Below are positions 57,501 to 64,000 of a stretch of DNA of 64,000 nt, piece by piece. The notes under the pieces were generated by a model. It ran no database searches and was not told the DNA's origin. It saw only the letters and a list, made by a program, of their open reading frames with translations. The stretch comes from Anaerolineales bacterium UBA5195 (lineage in GTDB: Bacteria > Chloroflexota > Anaerolineae > Anaerolineales > Villigracilaceae). The stretch lies in contig DHVZ01000030.1 in NCBI GenBank assembly GCA_002412925.1, positions 20,742-84,741 of the forward strand. Direction: 5' to 3'. Every line of letters begins with the position of its first letter. Position 1 is the first letter of the stretch. The translations under genes were made by a program, and so were the position numbers.

Positions 57501-57980
57501 ATGGATTTCCATGCAGGTGATCCGGTTATGCACTGGACATATGGACTTGGGACGGTAATACGGTTGGAAGAGCGGATTTTATCAGGCAAGAAAACATTGT
57601 ATTATGCAGTGCAATTCGGGGCTATGACCGTCTGGGTTCCGGCGGATGATAAACTGGGAACCCGTTTACGGGTTCCAACGCTTAAGGCGAAGTTCATGAA
57701 TTTGTTGACGATTCTTTCCGGTCCGAGTGAAACACTGCCGGTTGATCGCCAGGAACGGAAGCTTTTGCTGTTGGAATGGCTGGAAAATGGGCGTGCCGAA
57801 TCGCTCTGCCGCGTGATCCGCAACCTATCCACATATCGAAACGCCCATCCCTTAAATGAATCTGACCAGGCGTTCTTGAAGCGATCTCAGAACGTGCTGC
57901 TGGGAGAGTGGGGCTTTGCCCTTTCCATCACTCCATTTCAGGCCGAAATCGAATTAAATCGCTTGCTTACTTCCGTATAG
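57501..57980 (+). CDS. CarD-like transcription regulator
   Basis: A 159-aa CarD/CdnL-family protein. The N-terminal RNA polymerase-interaction domain (about res 1-55) reads FHAGDPVMHWTYGLGTVIRLEE and TLYYAVQFGAMTVWVPADD; the C-terminal part is helical and carries EWLENGRAESLCRVIRNLS, the DNA-contacting region of the family. CarD proteins bind the beta subunit and stabilise open complexes. Found inside a mobile region, it might tune transcription for the element. A ribosome site AAGGAGAAA precedes the ATG. Confidence 0.9.
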   Translation: MDFHAGDPVMHWTYGLGTVIRLEERILSGKKTLYYAVQFGAMTVWVPADDKLGTRLRVPTLKAKFMNLLTILSGPSETLPVDRQERKLLLLEWLENGRAESLCRVIRNLSTYRNAHPLNESDQAFLKRSQNVLLGEWGFALSITPFQAEIELNRLLTSV

Positions 57981-58020
57981 GCAAGATAAACCATGTTCAA
58001 ACTGACAATTGACAAAGAGA

Positions 58021-58398
58021 TCAGAGTGTCTGAACCCTCGCGGCCGCGAGAAGCAGGTGCAGCGCCACGCGCTCAGGCGTATCACTTTTACTGATAAACG
58101 CATCGGCGCCAGCCGAGAGTGCAGCTCGCTGACGGGCTTCCTCCAGATGGCTGATCAGGACAATAACGATTGCGTTGGGACAGGCCACGCGCAGTGCTGC
58201 CAGCGCCTGCACGCCCAAATCGGTTGGAAGCAAATTCCACTCCAGCAACAGCATATCCAGGCGGGTTACCGGGGCATTGGCTAACGTGGTGGGCCAATCG
58301 GCAGCTTCGCCAACTACTTCCATATTGAGATCCAATAGCACAAGGCGCAATGCTGAACGTTCATCGAGTAAGGTATCGGCTAAATACACGCGGGTCAT
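58021..58398 (-). CDS. Stand-alone receiver domain with altered phospho-site
   Basis: A 125-aa receiver-only protein (MTRVYLADTLLDERSALRLV). The usual phospho-acceptor Asp is replaced by Glu53 in DMLLLEWNLLP, while the conserved Lys is kept in AFISKSDTPERV. A Glu there often mimics the phosphorylated state, so it may be constitutively active or act as a decoy. No output domain. It is convergent with the CarD-like gene. Hairpins lie in its upstream region. Confidence 0.82.
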   Translation of the reverse strand: MTRVYLADTLLDERSALRLVLLDLNMEVVGEAADWPTTLANAPVTRLDMLLLEWNLLPTDLGVQALAALRVACPNAIVIVLISHLEEARQRAALSAGADAFISKSDTPERVALHLLLAAARVQTL

Positions 58399-58418
58399 GA
58401 ACTCATTTTACATATAGG

Positions 58419-58451
58419 TACTCCCCGGTCACATCCATCAACCGGGGAGTA
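58419..58451. repeat. Hairpin upstream of the receiver gene
   Basis: TACTCCCCGGT and ACCGGGGAGTA are perfect 11-bp arms separated by 11 nt, 20 nt before the receiver ATG on the minus strand. Possible leader hairpin or terminator. Confidence 0.6.
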
Positions 58452-58526
58452 TTGTTCTCCTCCACTTGGGGGAGGAACCAAGTTTTATAAGTTAAGAATC
58501 TACCTGCTGATAATTGGCAGTTTGAG

Positions 58527-58624
58527 ATGCCGCCGTGTTCGCGGTCTACGGCTGGCCGTATGATTTGACCGATGACCAAATTTTGGAGAGATTGCTGGCG
58601 GTGAATTTGCAACGGGCGGGTTAA
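58527..58624 (+). pseudogene. 3' relic of a DNA methyltransferase gene
   Basis: After an in-frame TGA the plus strand reads DAAVFAVYGWPYDLTDD and ILERLLAVNLQRAG before TAA. This matches the conserved C-terminal end (AVYGWP, EILERLLALNLER) of large restriction-linked DNA methyltransferases. Nothing upstream belongs to it. Confidence 0.7.
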
Positions 58625-58641
58625 GCGCCCCCATAAAATCA

Positions 58642-58671
58642 ACGGCCCCTGCCAGATTTGGCAGGGGCCGT
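58642..58671 (-). terminator. Terminator of the vapBC pair
   Basis: ACGGCCCCTGCC and GGCAGGGGCCGT form a perfect 12-bp stem with a 6-nt loop. On the minus strand it is followed by TGATTTT, 15 nt after the vapC stop. Confidence 0.8.
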
Positions 58672-58686
58672 GTGTTGTCATCAGGT

Positions 58687-59139
58687 TTATTCCAAATACT
58701 CTTGGGGTGTCAGCACTTTCAGAACTGACTTGCTCTTGAAATGCCGCGCATTCCAGGTCACAAATGCTTCCGCTTCGGGCGCGCGTTCAGCCAGACCCAA
58801 GATCAAGGCATCCATAAACGCAGCGCGGTGAGCAAGCATCCGCTCAAACGGGCGCTCAAAAATCTCCGCCCGAAAAGAAAACGAGGCGATGGCATCCTGC
58901 GGGTCAACCGGCCAAATGATCGTCAATCCATAAGCATCCACCAACCAGGATTGCCAGGCAGATAAACGCTCCGCTGATAAATTGAAAGACATTTGGCCCA
59001 AAATTTCCATCAAACTGTAAATGGTGATGGCCGGGTTTTTGGCCTGTACCTGCTCCAAAAAAGCGGTATTAACCGGTTGGCGGCTATCACGCTGAAAAGC
59101 AAATGCCAGCAGCAGCACGTCAGTGTCTAGGATGACCAT
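58687..59139 (-). CDS. vapC: VapC-like PIN-domain toxin
   Basis: A 150-aa PIN ribonuclease: the acidic residues appear in MVILDTDVLLLAF, ITIYSLMEILG, FMDALILGLAE and FVTWNARHF, the standard four-acid pattern with Mg2+ site. PIN toxins cleave tRNA or rRNA. Its start overlaps the antitoxin gene by 13 nt; antitoxin first, the usual VapBC order. A strong terminator follows. Confidence 0.92.
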   Translation of the reverse strand: MVILDTDVLLLAFAFQRDSRQPVNTAFLEQVQAKNPAITIYSLMEILGQMSFNLSAERLSAWQSWLVDAYGLTIIWPVDPQDAIASFSFRAEIFERPFERMLAHRAAFMDALILGLAERAPEAEAFVTWNARHFKSKSVLKVLTPQEYLE

Positions 59140-59402
59140 TCCCGGCCCCGCAGTTGCTGCATAGTTTCATCCAGTGAAGCGGATACGTTTCCTAACGCCA
59201 GTTCAGCGCGTACCCGGTCCGCCAGCGCCTTGCCTTCACGCCTTGCGCTTTTTGAATTGGCCGGGGCAACCAGGCGAACATCCGAAAGTTTGGCCAGTTC
59301 ATCCCGCAAACGACGTTGTTCATCCAGCGGCAAACGCAAGGCCGCTTCAAAAACCTTATGGTAATCATTTTTTCGATTTCGAGAATGCACAGCTATTGTC
59401 AT
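59127..59402 (-). CDS. vapB: VapB-like antitoxin
   Basis: A 91-aa small protein with a charged helical body (FEAALRLPLDEQRRLRDELAKL; REGKALADRVRAELALG) and a tail DETMQQLRGREW that likely fills the toxin groove. The DNA-binding domain class is unclear. Its gene starts the pair and is overlapped by vapC. A TATAAT sits on the minus strand at 59420-59425, ahead of the ATG. Confidence 0.85.
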   Translation of the reverse strand: MTIAVHSRNRKNDYHKVFEAALRLPLDEQRRLRDELAKLSDVRLVAPANSKSARREGKALADRVRAELALGNVSASLDETMQQLRGREWSS

Positions 59403-59569
59403 AGGTACCTCACAAATAAATTATATAAGAATCACGCTGGTTTTTAGTTGTTAAACTCATTATATCAGGGTGCACTAAAAAGGAAAAATCGCAATGAGCG
59501 GTGCAAAAAGCCTACCTAAAAGAACGGGAGTTCGCATTTCACCTGTTATGCCAATGGCGCCAAATGTTA

Positions 59570-60511
59570 CTAAAGCGGAATATACCCACCGACCACATCG
59601 ATGCGGTTATGCCCCAGGTCTGTTGAAATTTTCTGGCGCGCCTCGCGGTCGGTCAGCCCTTTCGCGCGCAGCTTTGTGTATTTATCCTGGGCATAATTCG
59701 AGCGAAAACGGTGCAAACCGCTGACTTTGATGCCCAAAGCGCGGGCTGCCTTGCGCACGGCCTGGTAGAACTTGCTTTTCCAGGCCTGGTTGGGGGTGAA
59801 CAGGAATTCCTTCGAGGTGTTCAACTTCTCGGCCAGGTCCGCCGGGAGTTCCACCGTGCGCTTGCGCCCGCCCTTGCCTTTGATATGCAGCACCAGGTTC
59901 TCCTTATCCACATCGCTGCCTTTCAGCCCGGCCACTTCCGAACGGCGTAGCCCGCAGCGCAAGATCACCTCGGTTGGCAGAACAAACTCCGAGCCGGTGG
60001 CTTGCATGTGTTCGATCAGGCGTGGGGCGTCCTCGGGCAGATAGCCGAAGCGCGGAGCGCGGACAGCGCCATCTTCGCGATAATCGCGGACATGCTTGCG
60101 CAGTGTGCCGTTGATCGGGCACCAGCCCTTCACCCAGCGCTTGCGGCGGCAGGCATGGTGCAGCATGGTCAGCGCAGAAAGCAGGGTGCGGTTGGTGGCC
60201 GGGGACATGTCCATGTAGTATGTGTCCAATGTCAGGAGCACGATGTCGGCGGTGAACAAGTCGGCCAGCAGCTTCTTGCCGGTCAACTCGCGGGCGCGCT
60301 CAAAAAACTTGGTACAGGTTTCCAGGTAACCTGATTTGGTGCGCTTGCCCAGGATGACCGGCAAACGGCGGTTGGGCTTGCCGTGCGGGCGCAGGGCCTT
60401 CTTGACCGAATCGACATGATGCTCGGCTTTGTAGGCGATGATTTCCGCCTCGTTCATCACCACAAGATTCAGCGCAGAATTGACCTGGTTAGAAATGGAT
60501 GGGATGCCCAT
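59570..60511 (-). CDS. Tyrosine recombinase (integrase)
   Basis: A 313-aa tyrosine recombinase. A core-binding domain (about res 50-130, CTKFFERARELTGKKLLADL) is followed by the catalytic domain with Arg in LRCGLRRSEVAGL, Lys in GKGGRKRTVELP, HRFRSNYAQ, LGHNR and the nucleophile Tyr in VVGGYIP at the extreme C-terminus. All catalytic residues are present. A dead relative lies at 56923. It probably moves the element formed by the 57-64 kb region. Confidence 0.92.
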   Translation of the reverse strand: MGIPSISNQVNSALNLVVMNEAEIIAYKAEHHVDSVKKALRPHGKPNRRLPVILGKRTKSGYLETCTKFFERARELTGKKLLADLFTADIVLLTLDTYYMDMSPATNRTLLSALTMLHHACRRKRWVKGWCPINGTLRKHVRDYREDGAVRAPRFGYLPEDAPRLIEHMQATGSEFVLPTEVILRCGLRRSEVAGLKGSDVDKENLVLHIKGKGGRKRTVELPADLAEKLNTSKEFLFTPNQAWKSKFYQAVRKAARALGIKVSGLHRFRSNYAQDKYTKLRAKGLTDREARQKISTDLGHNRIDVVGGYIPL

Positions 60512-61028
60512 GATGCGTAGCTACTCCTTTCCCGTCGGCAGTGAAGCCGCTCAGGTTCTGTTTGTATATAAGTAGAGAGCTTTTTTATCGTTGAGCCATT
60601 CGCTCCCACTGGTTAGCGGCCTGAGCAGCATCTGCCCCCGCCATCCGATTTTGGGAACGTACAACGGGAATTGGTATCGCTGGCAGTGGCTCCCGCACGC
60701 CCGTTCAGGGCTGCCAACGGACATTCCCACATGACCCCGCCAAGAACGTGGCGCGTACTGGTCAAGGGTGGCTAGATTTGTTTTTCTGCCAGAGAGCGCA
60801 GTTAAACAAAAATACGCCGAACAGCTTGCCATTTCAGAGAAATGGCCCAACGTGAGGAATACGGCCAACGTGGGGGTGAAGCTATCCAACGTAAGAAAAA
60901 GGGGGTTGTGCTTGCCGATTTGCTTAGCAAATCGCAGCACCTACCAAAATTAGGCTGTCATATTAGCACTCTTTTTGAACAATGTCTTCACACAATTAAA
61001 TCAAACGAAACTGCAAGGAATCAATCTT
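60512..61028. other. Gap upstream of the integrase gene
   Basis: About 515 nt. Long frames exist on both strands but none has codon or motif support. Three CCAACGT(G/A) copies occur at about 60848, 60862 and 60889, and a hairpin at 60908-60940 (GTGCT...GATTTGC-TTA-GCAAATC...AGCAC). It may hold control sites of the element. Confidence 0.45.
60908..60940. repeat. Hairpin near the primase 3' end
   Basis: GATTTGC and GCAAATC around TTA, extended by GTGCT/AGCAC, gives a two-part stem. Role unknown. Confidence 0.5.
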
Positions 61029-62201
61029 TTATGGACAGGCCTCAGCTTTTGCCAGCCTGGCGATGATCCCCCAATCCTCGGCAGCGGGAGATGTCATGAC
61101 CATGCCTTGCAACGCGGCCTCCAAAGTGTGAGCAACTTGCCCGGCCACCCAACCACGCACATTTCCACCGGATTTCCAGAAATCGGTCAGGTCATGCGCA
61201 GGCGGTTGGATGGATTGCACCCGGCTGAATCTGGTATGAAGCCCTGCGATATATTCGCGCCCTTTCTCCCCGGCCAGATCATCATCATGCACCACCAATA
61301 CAGCCAGGTAACGGGTCAGGAGTGACAAGTCGAGCATATCCAACTTTGCGCCTGCTCCACCCAGCGTGCCAACATCGCACAAGTCCGGGCAGTATTCCCA
61401 GAGCAGCATCGTGTCCCACTCTCCTTCCACCAGTACCAGAACTGGCTTGGCGCCGAGCAGTTCCAACCGAAACAGGCAGGATACGCCACCGCGTGGTCCG
61501 CCGAATTTCACCTCCGGCAAACCATCTTGCATGATCCATTTGCCAAGATACTTTTCGAGAGTTTGTCCCGGTAATGGACGCCGCACCTTGATGTACCAGA
61601 GCCGCTGCTGCCAGAAACCCGGGATGACAATGCCACGTGGCAGCCAGATTTTCTTGCCTGCCAATCCCCATTTTGCAGGGTCGTCATACAGATTGGTCGG
61701 GTTATACCCGAGACGAAAGGCGCGCCAGGTCTCCGGAGATAACCCACGCTCTTTTTCCAGATATTCCTGTGCGCCTTTGTGATTGATCAGGTTGTTTTCT
61801 GCCCAGGTAATGAACTGCTCCGCCCGGGCAGACCAGGCAGGTTCGGGGGCAGTCGGAGCGGATTGAAGATTGCTTGCCCTCTGGGTGAATGGGATGCGAG
61901 CCACAGGGTTCAACACGGCGCGTTCGGCCAGTTCAGCAACAGCTGTCTTGAAATCCACGCCCTTCCAGGCCATATAGAAGGAAAAGAGATCCCCGCCGTT
62001 GGCATCAGATGGACAGGCGGAGTGGCACTTCCACTTTTTGCCATTCTCGAAAATGGTGAAGGCCTGGCTGTTACGGTCTCCTGCATGGCGCGGCAATGGG
62101 CAGCGGCTCATCAGCCGGTGGGGGTTGTCAAACTGCGCCCCGGCTTCCTCGGCCAGTTCAGCCAGGGAGATTTGTTTACGGATTGCTTCAAGATCGTACA
62201 T
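61029..62201 (-). CDS. Primase-like protein with CHC2 zinc finger and TOPRIM
   Basis: A 390-aa protein from MYDLEAIRKQ (GGAGA upstream). Zinc ligands are C34, H39, C59 and C63 of a CHC2 primase finger. A middle region (WGLAGKKIWLPRGIVIPGFW) resembles the inactivated fold seen in phage primases, and a TOPRIM domain has VLVLVEGEWDTMLLW (E259) and VVHDDDLAG (D306-D308). It is a short, mobile-element type DnaG relative. It follows the RepA-like ATPase in the same direction, as in satellite or plasmid replication cassettes. Confidence 0.88.
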   Translation of the reverse strand: MYDLEAIRKQISLAELAEEAGAQFDNPHRLMSRCPLPRHAGDRNSQAFTIFENGKKWKCHSACPSDANGGDLFSFYMAWKGVDFKTAVAELAERAVLNPVARIPFTQRASNLQSAPTAPEPAWSARAEQFITWAENNLINHKGAQEYLEKERGLSPETWRAFRLGYNPTNLYDDPAKWGLAGKKIWLPRGIVIPGFWQQRLWYIKVRRPLPGQTLEKYLGKWIMQDGLPEVKFGGPRGGVSCLFRLELLGAKPVLVLVEGEWDTMLLWEYCPDLCDVGTLGGAGAKLDMLDLSLLTRYLAVLVVHDDDLAGEKGREYIAGLHTRFSRVQSIQPPAHDLTDFWKSGGNVRGWVAGQVAHTLEAALQGMVMTSPAAEDWGIIARLAKAEACP

Positions 62202-62222
62202 GGGTTCTCCAATAAGAGTCTG

Positions 62223-62306
62223 AGAGTCTGAAGAGTCTGAGAGTCTGACGCCCATTTGGATGGGGGTGGCTTAAATCGACCAGACTCTTCAGACTCTTCA
62301 GACTCT
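62223..62306. repeat. Inverted GAGTCTGA repeat cluster
   Basis: AGAGTCTGAAGAGTCTGA (62223-62240) and its exact complement TCAGACTCTTCAGACTCT (62289-62306) enclose 48 nt; shorter extra copies continue outward on both sides. It fills the gap between primase and ATPase genes and could act as an origin-type or leader structure. Confidence 0.8.
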
Positions 62307-62314
62307 TGCAACTG

Positions 62315-63580
62315 TTAGTCGTCTTCGTACGCTAGCGCCTCAACTGCCTCGTCAGACCATTTCCAGCAGTTCTGCGGAGATTTATGGCCATCGGTGTTCT
62401 GGATGTGGCCAAGCAGATCTTTTTGAACACGGTAGATCATGTCGCGGCTGAAACCTTCATCCTTACCCATGCCCACGATCTCCTTGACCTTCATCCCCTC
62501 TGAATTGGCCTTGAGCAGGTCTTCCAACCATTCCTTGCACTCATCGAAACGGGTTGGTTCGCGATAGGTCTGAGGCGCATCGGTATCCCACTTCAACATG
62601 ACGCCTGTTGGTTGCAGCGGTGCGAAGGAAAAACCGAGTGGCTCAGGATACTGCCCGATGCTGTTTTTGAGCATCTTGAACTCGCGCGGCCCATTCGGAT
62701 CAAACTTCGGGCCTGTTTGCACCACATGCAATCCCAACACAACACGCGCCTGCTGGGTGATGTAACCCGAACCACTCAGATCCTCCATGCCCAAGTCCAC
62801 GTTCATCATGCGTGCGCCACCACCAGCTGGTTTGCGGATGTGATGAACCAACACCAGCCCGCAGTTCGCCCAACCGCCGAGGCGGGTCAGGTAGCCGATC
62901 AGCGAGCGCACATCCTCGACATTGTTCTGGCCACCGTTATGAATGGAGGAGAGTGAATCGATGATGATCAGCTCCGGTTTGAGAATGGCGGTCATCTCGG
63001 TCAGGCGTTCCTGATAACGTGCATCGCCCAGGTCGATCATTTCGCCCGGTTCCCCCAGCATCAGGAACAACTTGCTGCGATCCATACCATAGTTCTGGGC
63101 GCGCTCATTCAGGATTTGCGGCACCATCTCGGCATCCACATAGATAATATTCGCCCCCGGGCGTTTGATTGGCGCGCCGTTCGGGAAACCCTGGTTGTGG
63201 ATGATGCGATAGGCAAAATCGGTGGCAACAAAGCTCTTGCCGCTGCCCTGCGAGGCGCCCAGGACGGTCAGCAAGCCTCGCGGAATCCAGCCATCCCAAA
63301 CCCATTCGATCGGCGGCAAACCTGGGGCGATATCCTCCAGGGACAGGATCTCCGGGCTATAGCCAGGGCGGGTGGCCAGGATAGTTTCCAGGATTTGTTT
63401 GGGCTCAGGCAGCCCGGAGATGACCTGGTGCAAGGCCTCCTGCTCATGGCCGGGCTGGGCGCCCACCACAGCCTGCCAGCACAACTGCCAGGGCATCTCG
63501 AAGTCTTTGATCTGCGCCTGAACCTCCAGCCCGGCCAGGCGGTCTGCAATGGCCTGCACTTGCATGCGACGGGTCAGCAT
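62315..63580 (-). CDS. RepA/AAA_25-like ATPase (helicase-like)
   Basis: A 421-aa protein from MLTRRMQVQA. Walker A is GASQGSGKSF (G108-S116), Walker B is ELIIIDSLSSIH, followed by VLVHHIRKPAGGG, the RecA-fold pattern of the AAA_25/RepA-type hexameric helicases. The C-terminal 90 residues form a winged-helix-like part (ECKEWLEDLLKANSEGMKVK...). Together with the primase it makes a replication pair typical of satellites and integrative plasmids. Confidence 0.88.
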   Translation of the reverse strand: MLTRRMQVQAIADRLAGLEVQAQIKDFEMPWQLCWQAVVGAQPGHEQEALHQVISGLPEPKQILETILATRPGYSPEILSLEDIAPGLPPIEWVWDGWIPRGLLTVLGASQGSGKSFVATDFAYRIIHNQGFPNGAPIKRPGANIIYVDAEMVPQILNERAQNYGMDRSKLFLMLGEPGEMIDLGDARYQERLTEMTAILKPELIIIDSLSSIHNGGQNNVEDVRSLIGYLTRLGGWANCGLVLVHHIRKPAGGGARMMNVDLGMEDLSGSGYITQQARVVLGLHVVQTGPKFDPNGPREFKMLKNSIGQYPEPLGFSFAPLQPTGVMLKWDTDAPQTYREPTRFDECKEWLEDLLKANSEGMKVKEIVGMGKDEGFSRDMIYRVQKDLLGHIQNTDGHKSPQNCWKWSDEAVEALAYEDD

Positions 63581-63676
63581 GTTGCCCCCTGAATTGGTGC
63601 GCACAAAAAATCGGGCCTCAGGAAAGTGCTATAATGGCGAGCGAAACGAGACGTTGCGCCAGCTTCGTTCGAGATT

Positions 63677-63699
63677 GCCGCCGGAATGCACCCGGCGGC
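63677..63699. terminator. GC-rich hairpin between integrase and ATPase genes
   Basis: GCCGCCGG and CCGGCGGC pair around a 7-nt loop, with ATTTG following on plus. It separates the partial integrase from the ATPase gene on the minus strand. Confidence 0.55.
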
Positions 63700-63737
63700 G
63701 ATTTGTTTGCAGGTCATAAGGTTATTATTCTCCTTCG

Positions 63738-64000
63738 TTAGTTGAGTTTTTCCACGGCGTATTCAAGGTCACGTTCATCGGGGGTGATGTACAGCCGGGT
63801 GGTATTCAGGTTGGCATGCCCAAGCAGGGCCCCAACCTTTTCCAGCCCGACATCCTGGTTCACCAGATTCTTGGCGAACGTGTGGCGGCAAATGTGAGGG
63901 GTGAGTTCCTCCAGCCCGGCATCCTGGGCATAGCGCTGCAAAATGCGCTGAACAGCGCGCCCGCTCAAACCATCCGAACCCGACTCGACCGCCAGCCAGA
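63738..64000 (-). CDS. Tyrosine recombinase, C-terminal part (cut by window end)
   Basis: The frame is open to the window edge, giving the last 87 residues: RAVQRILQRYAQDAG, the HICRHTFAKNLV box with catalytic His and Arg, GALLGHANLNTTRLYITP with the second His and the nucleophile Tyr. It resembles XerC/D-type recombinases and differs from the two other integrases in the window. The N-terminus is outside. Confidence 0.88.
   Translation of the reverse strand, partial: WLAVESGSDGLSGRAVQRILQRYAQDAGLEELTPHICRHTFAKNLVNQDVGLEKVGALLGHANLNTTRLYITPDERDLEYAVEKLN

Noticed and set aside
58403..58681. 92-aa minus-strand frame
   Set aside because: It runs through two hairpins and opposite the methyltransferase relic; not protein-like.
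60551..60940. 129-aa minus-strand frame in the gap before the integrase
   Set aside because: It reads across a hairpin and repeated CCAACGT units and shows no protein-like pattern.
62214..62308. Possible CRISPR or microsatellite
   Set aside because: Inverted clusters of an 8-9-nt unit without spacers; better seen as a structured repeat.

Overview
The window looks like a chromosomal segment of a Chloroflexota bacterium, most likely an Anaerolineae relative. This is inferred from gene content, moderately high GC and the abundance of short palindromic repeats; no rRNA or marker protein was compared. The backbone is compact and mostly strand-consistent.

Bases 1-15,500 hold housekeeping and small-molecule genes: a FAD oxidoreductase tail, lipB, an FHA protein, a secreted metallopeptidase, an AI-2E-type permease, a P1 peptidase, GNAT, HIT, hydrolase and phosphatase genes, a TyrA-like dehydrogenase, glutamate dehydrogenase and gatB. 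Bases 15,584-22,690 form a minus-strand pyrimidine cluster (pyrC, esterase, pyrB, pyrF, DinB-like, pyrE, GNAT, unknown) headed by a probable terminator or attenuator. A tRNA-Lys(CTT) follows, abutted by a tyrosine integrase, an excisionase-like gene and a divergent repressor.

Two tRNA-Glu-like 3' ends (25,694 and 43,066) bracket a 17.4-kb segment. It carries two TetR-controlled operons and a large potassium-homeostasis locus: a small membrane ORF, kdpF, kdpA, kdpB, kdpC, a kinase-less KdpD paralogue, kdpD and kdpE. After a terminator comes a second operon encoding a small membrane protein, a second KdpE-like regulator, an unknown 358-aa protein and a KimA-like permease. Three promoters share one exact operator geometry: four TTGN half-sites spaced 11, 21 and 11 nt, then a -10 hexamer 16 nt after the last half-site. 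One drives kdp and two precede the second operon. I take this as a KdpE-type regulon joining two potassium-uptake routes, and it is the leading candidate for an undescribed system.

From 43.4 kb the window is accessory DNA: a HigBA-like pair, then a type I restriction locus (hsdM, hsdS, hsdR) that contains a separately promoted RloA/RloB pair, then a prolyl oligopeptidase. The last 7 kb look like a mobile element: a dead integrase copy, a CarD-like regulator, a degenerate receiver, VapBC, an intact integrase, a primase-like protein, a RepA-like ATPase and a further integrase cut by the window edge.

A second theme is invasion of coding genes by short palindromic repeats that stay in frame (pyrF, pyrC, kdpA, hsdR, probably kdpC), together with MITE-like elements, one of which has an 11-bp target duplication.
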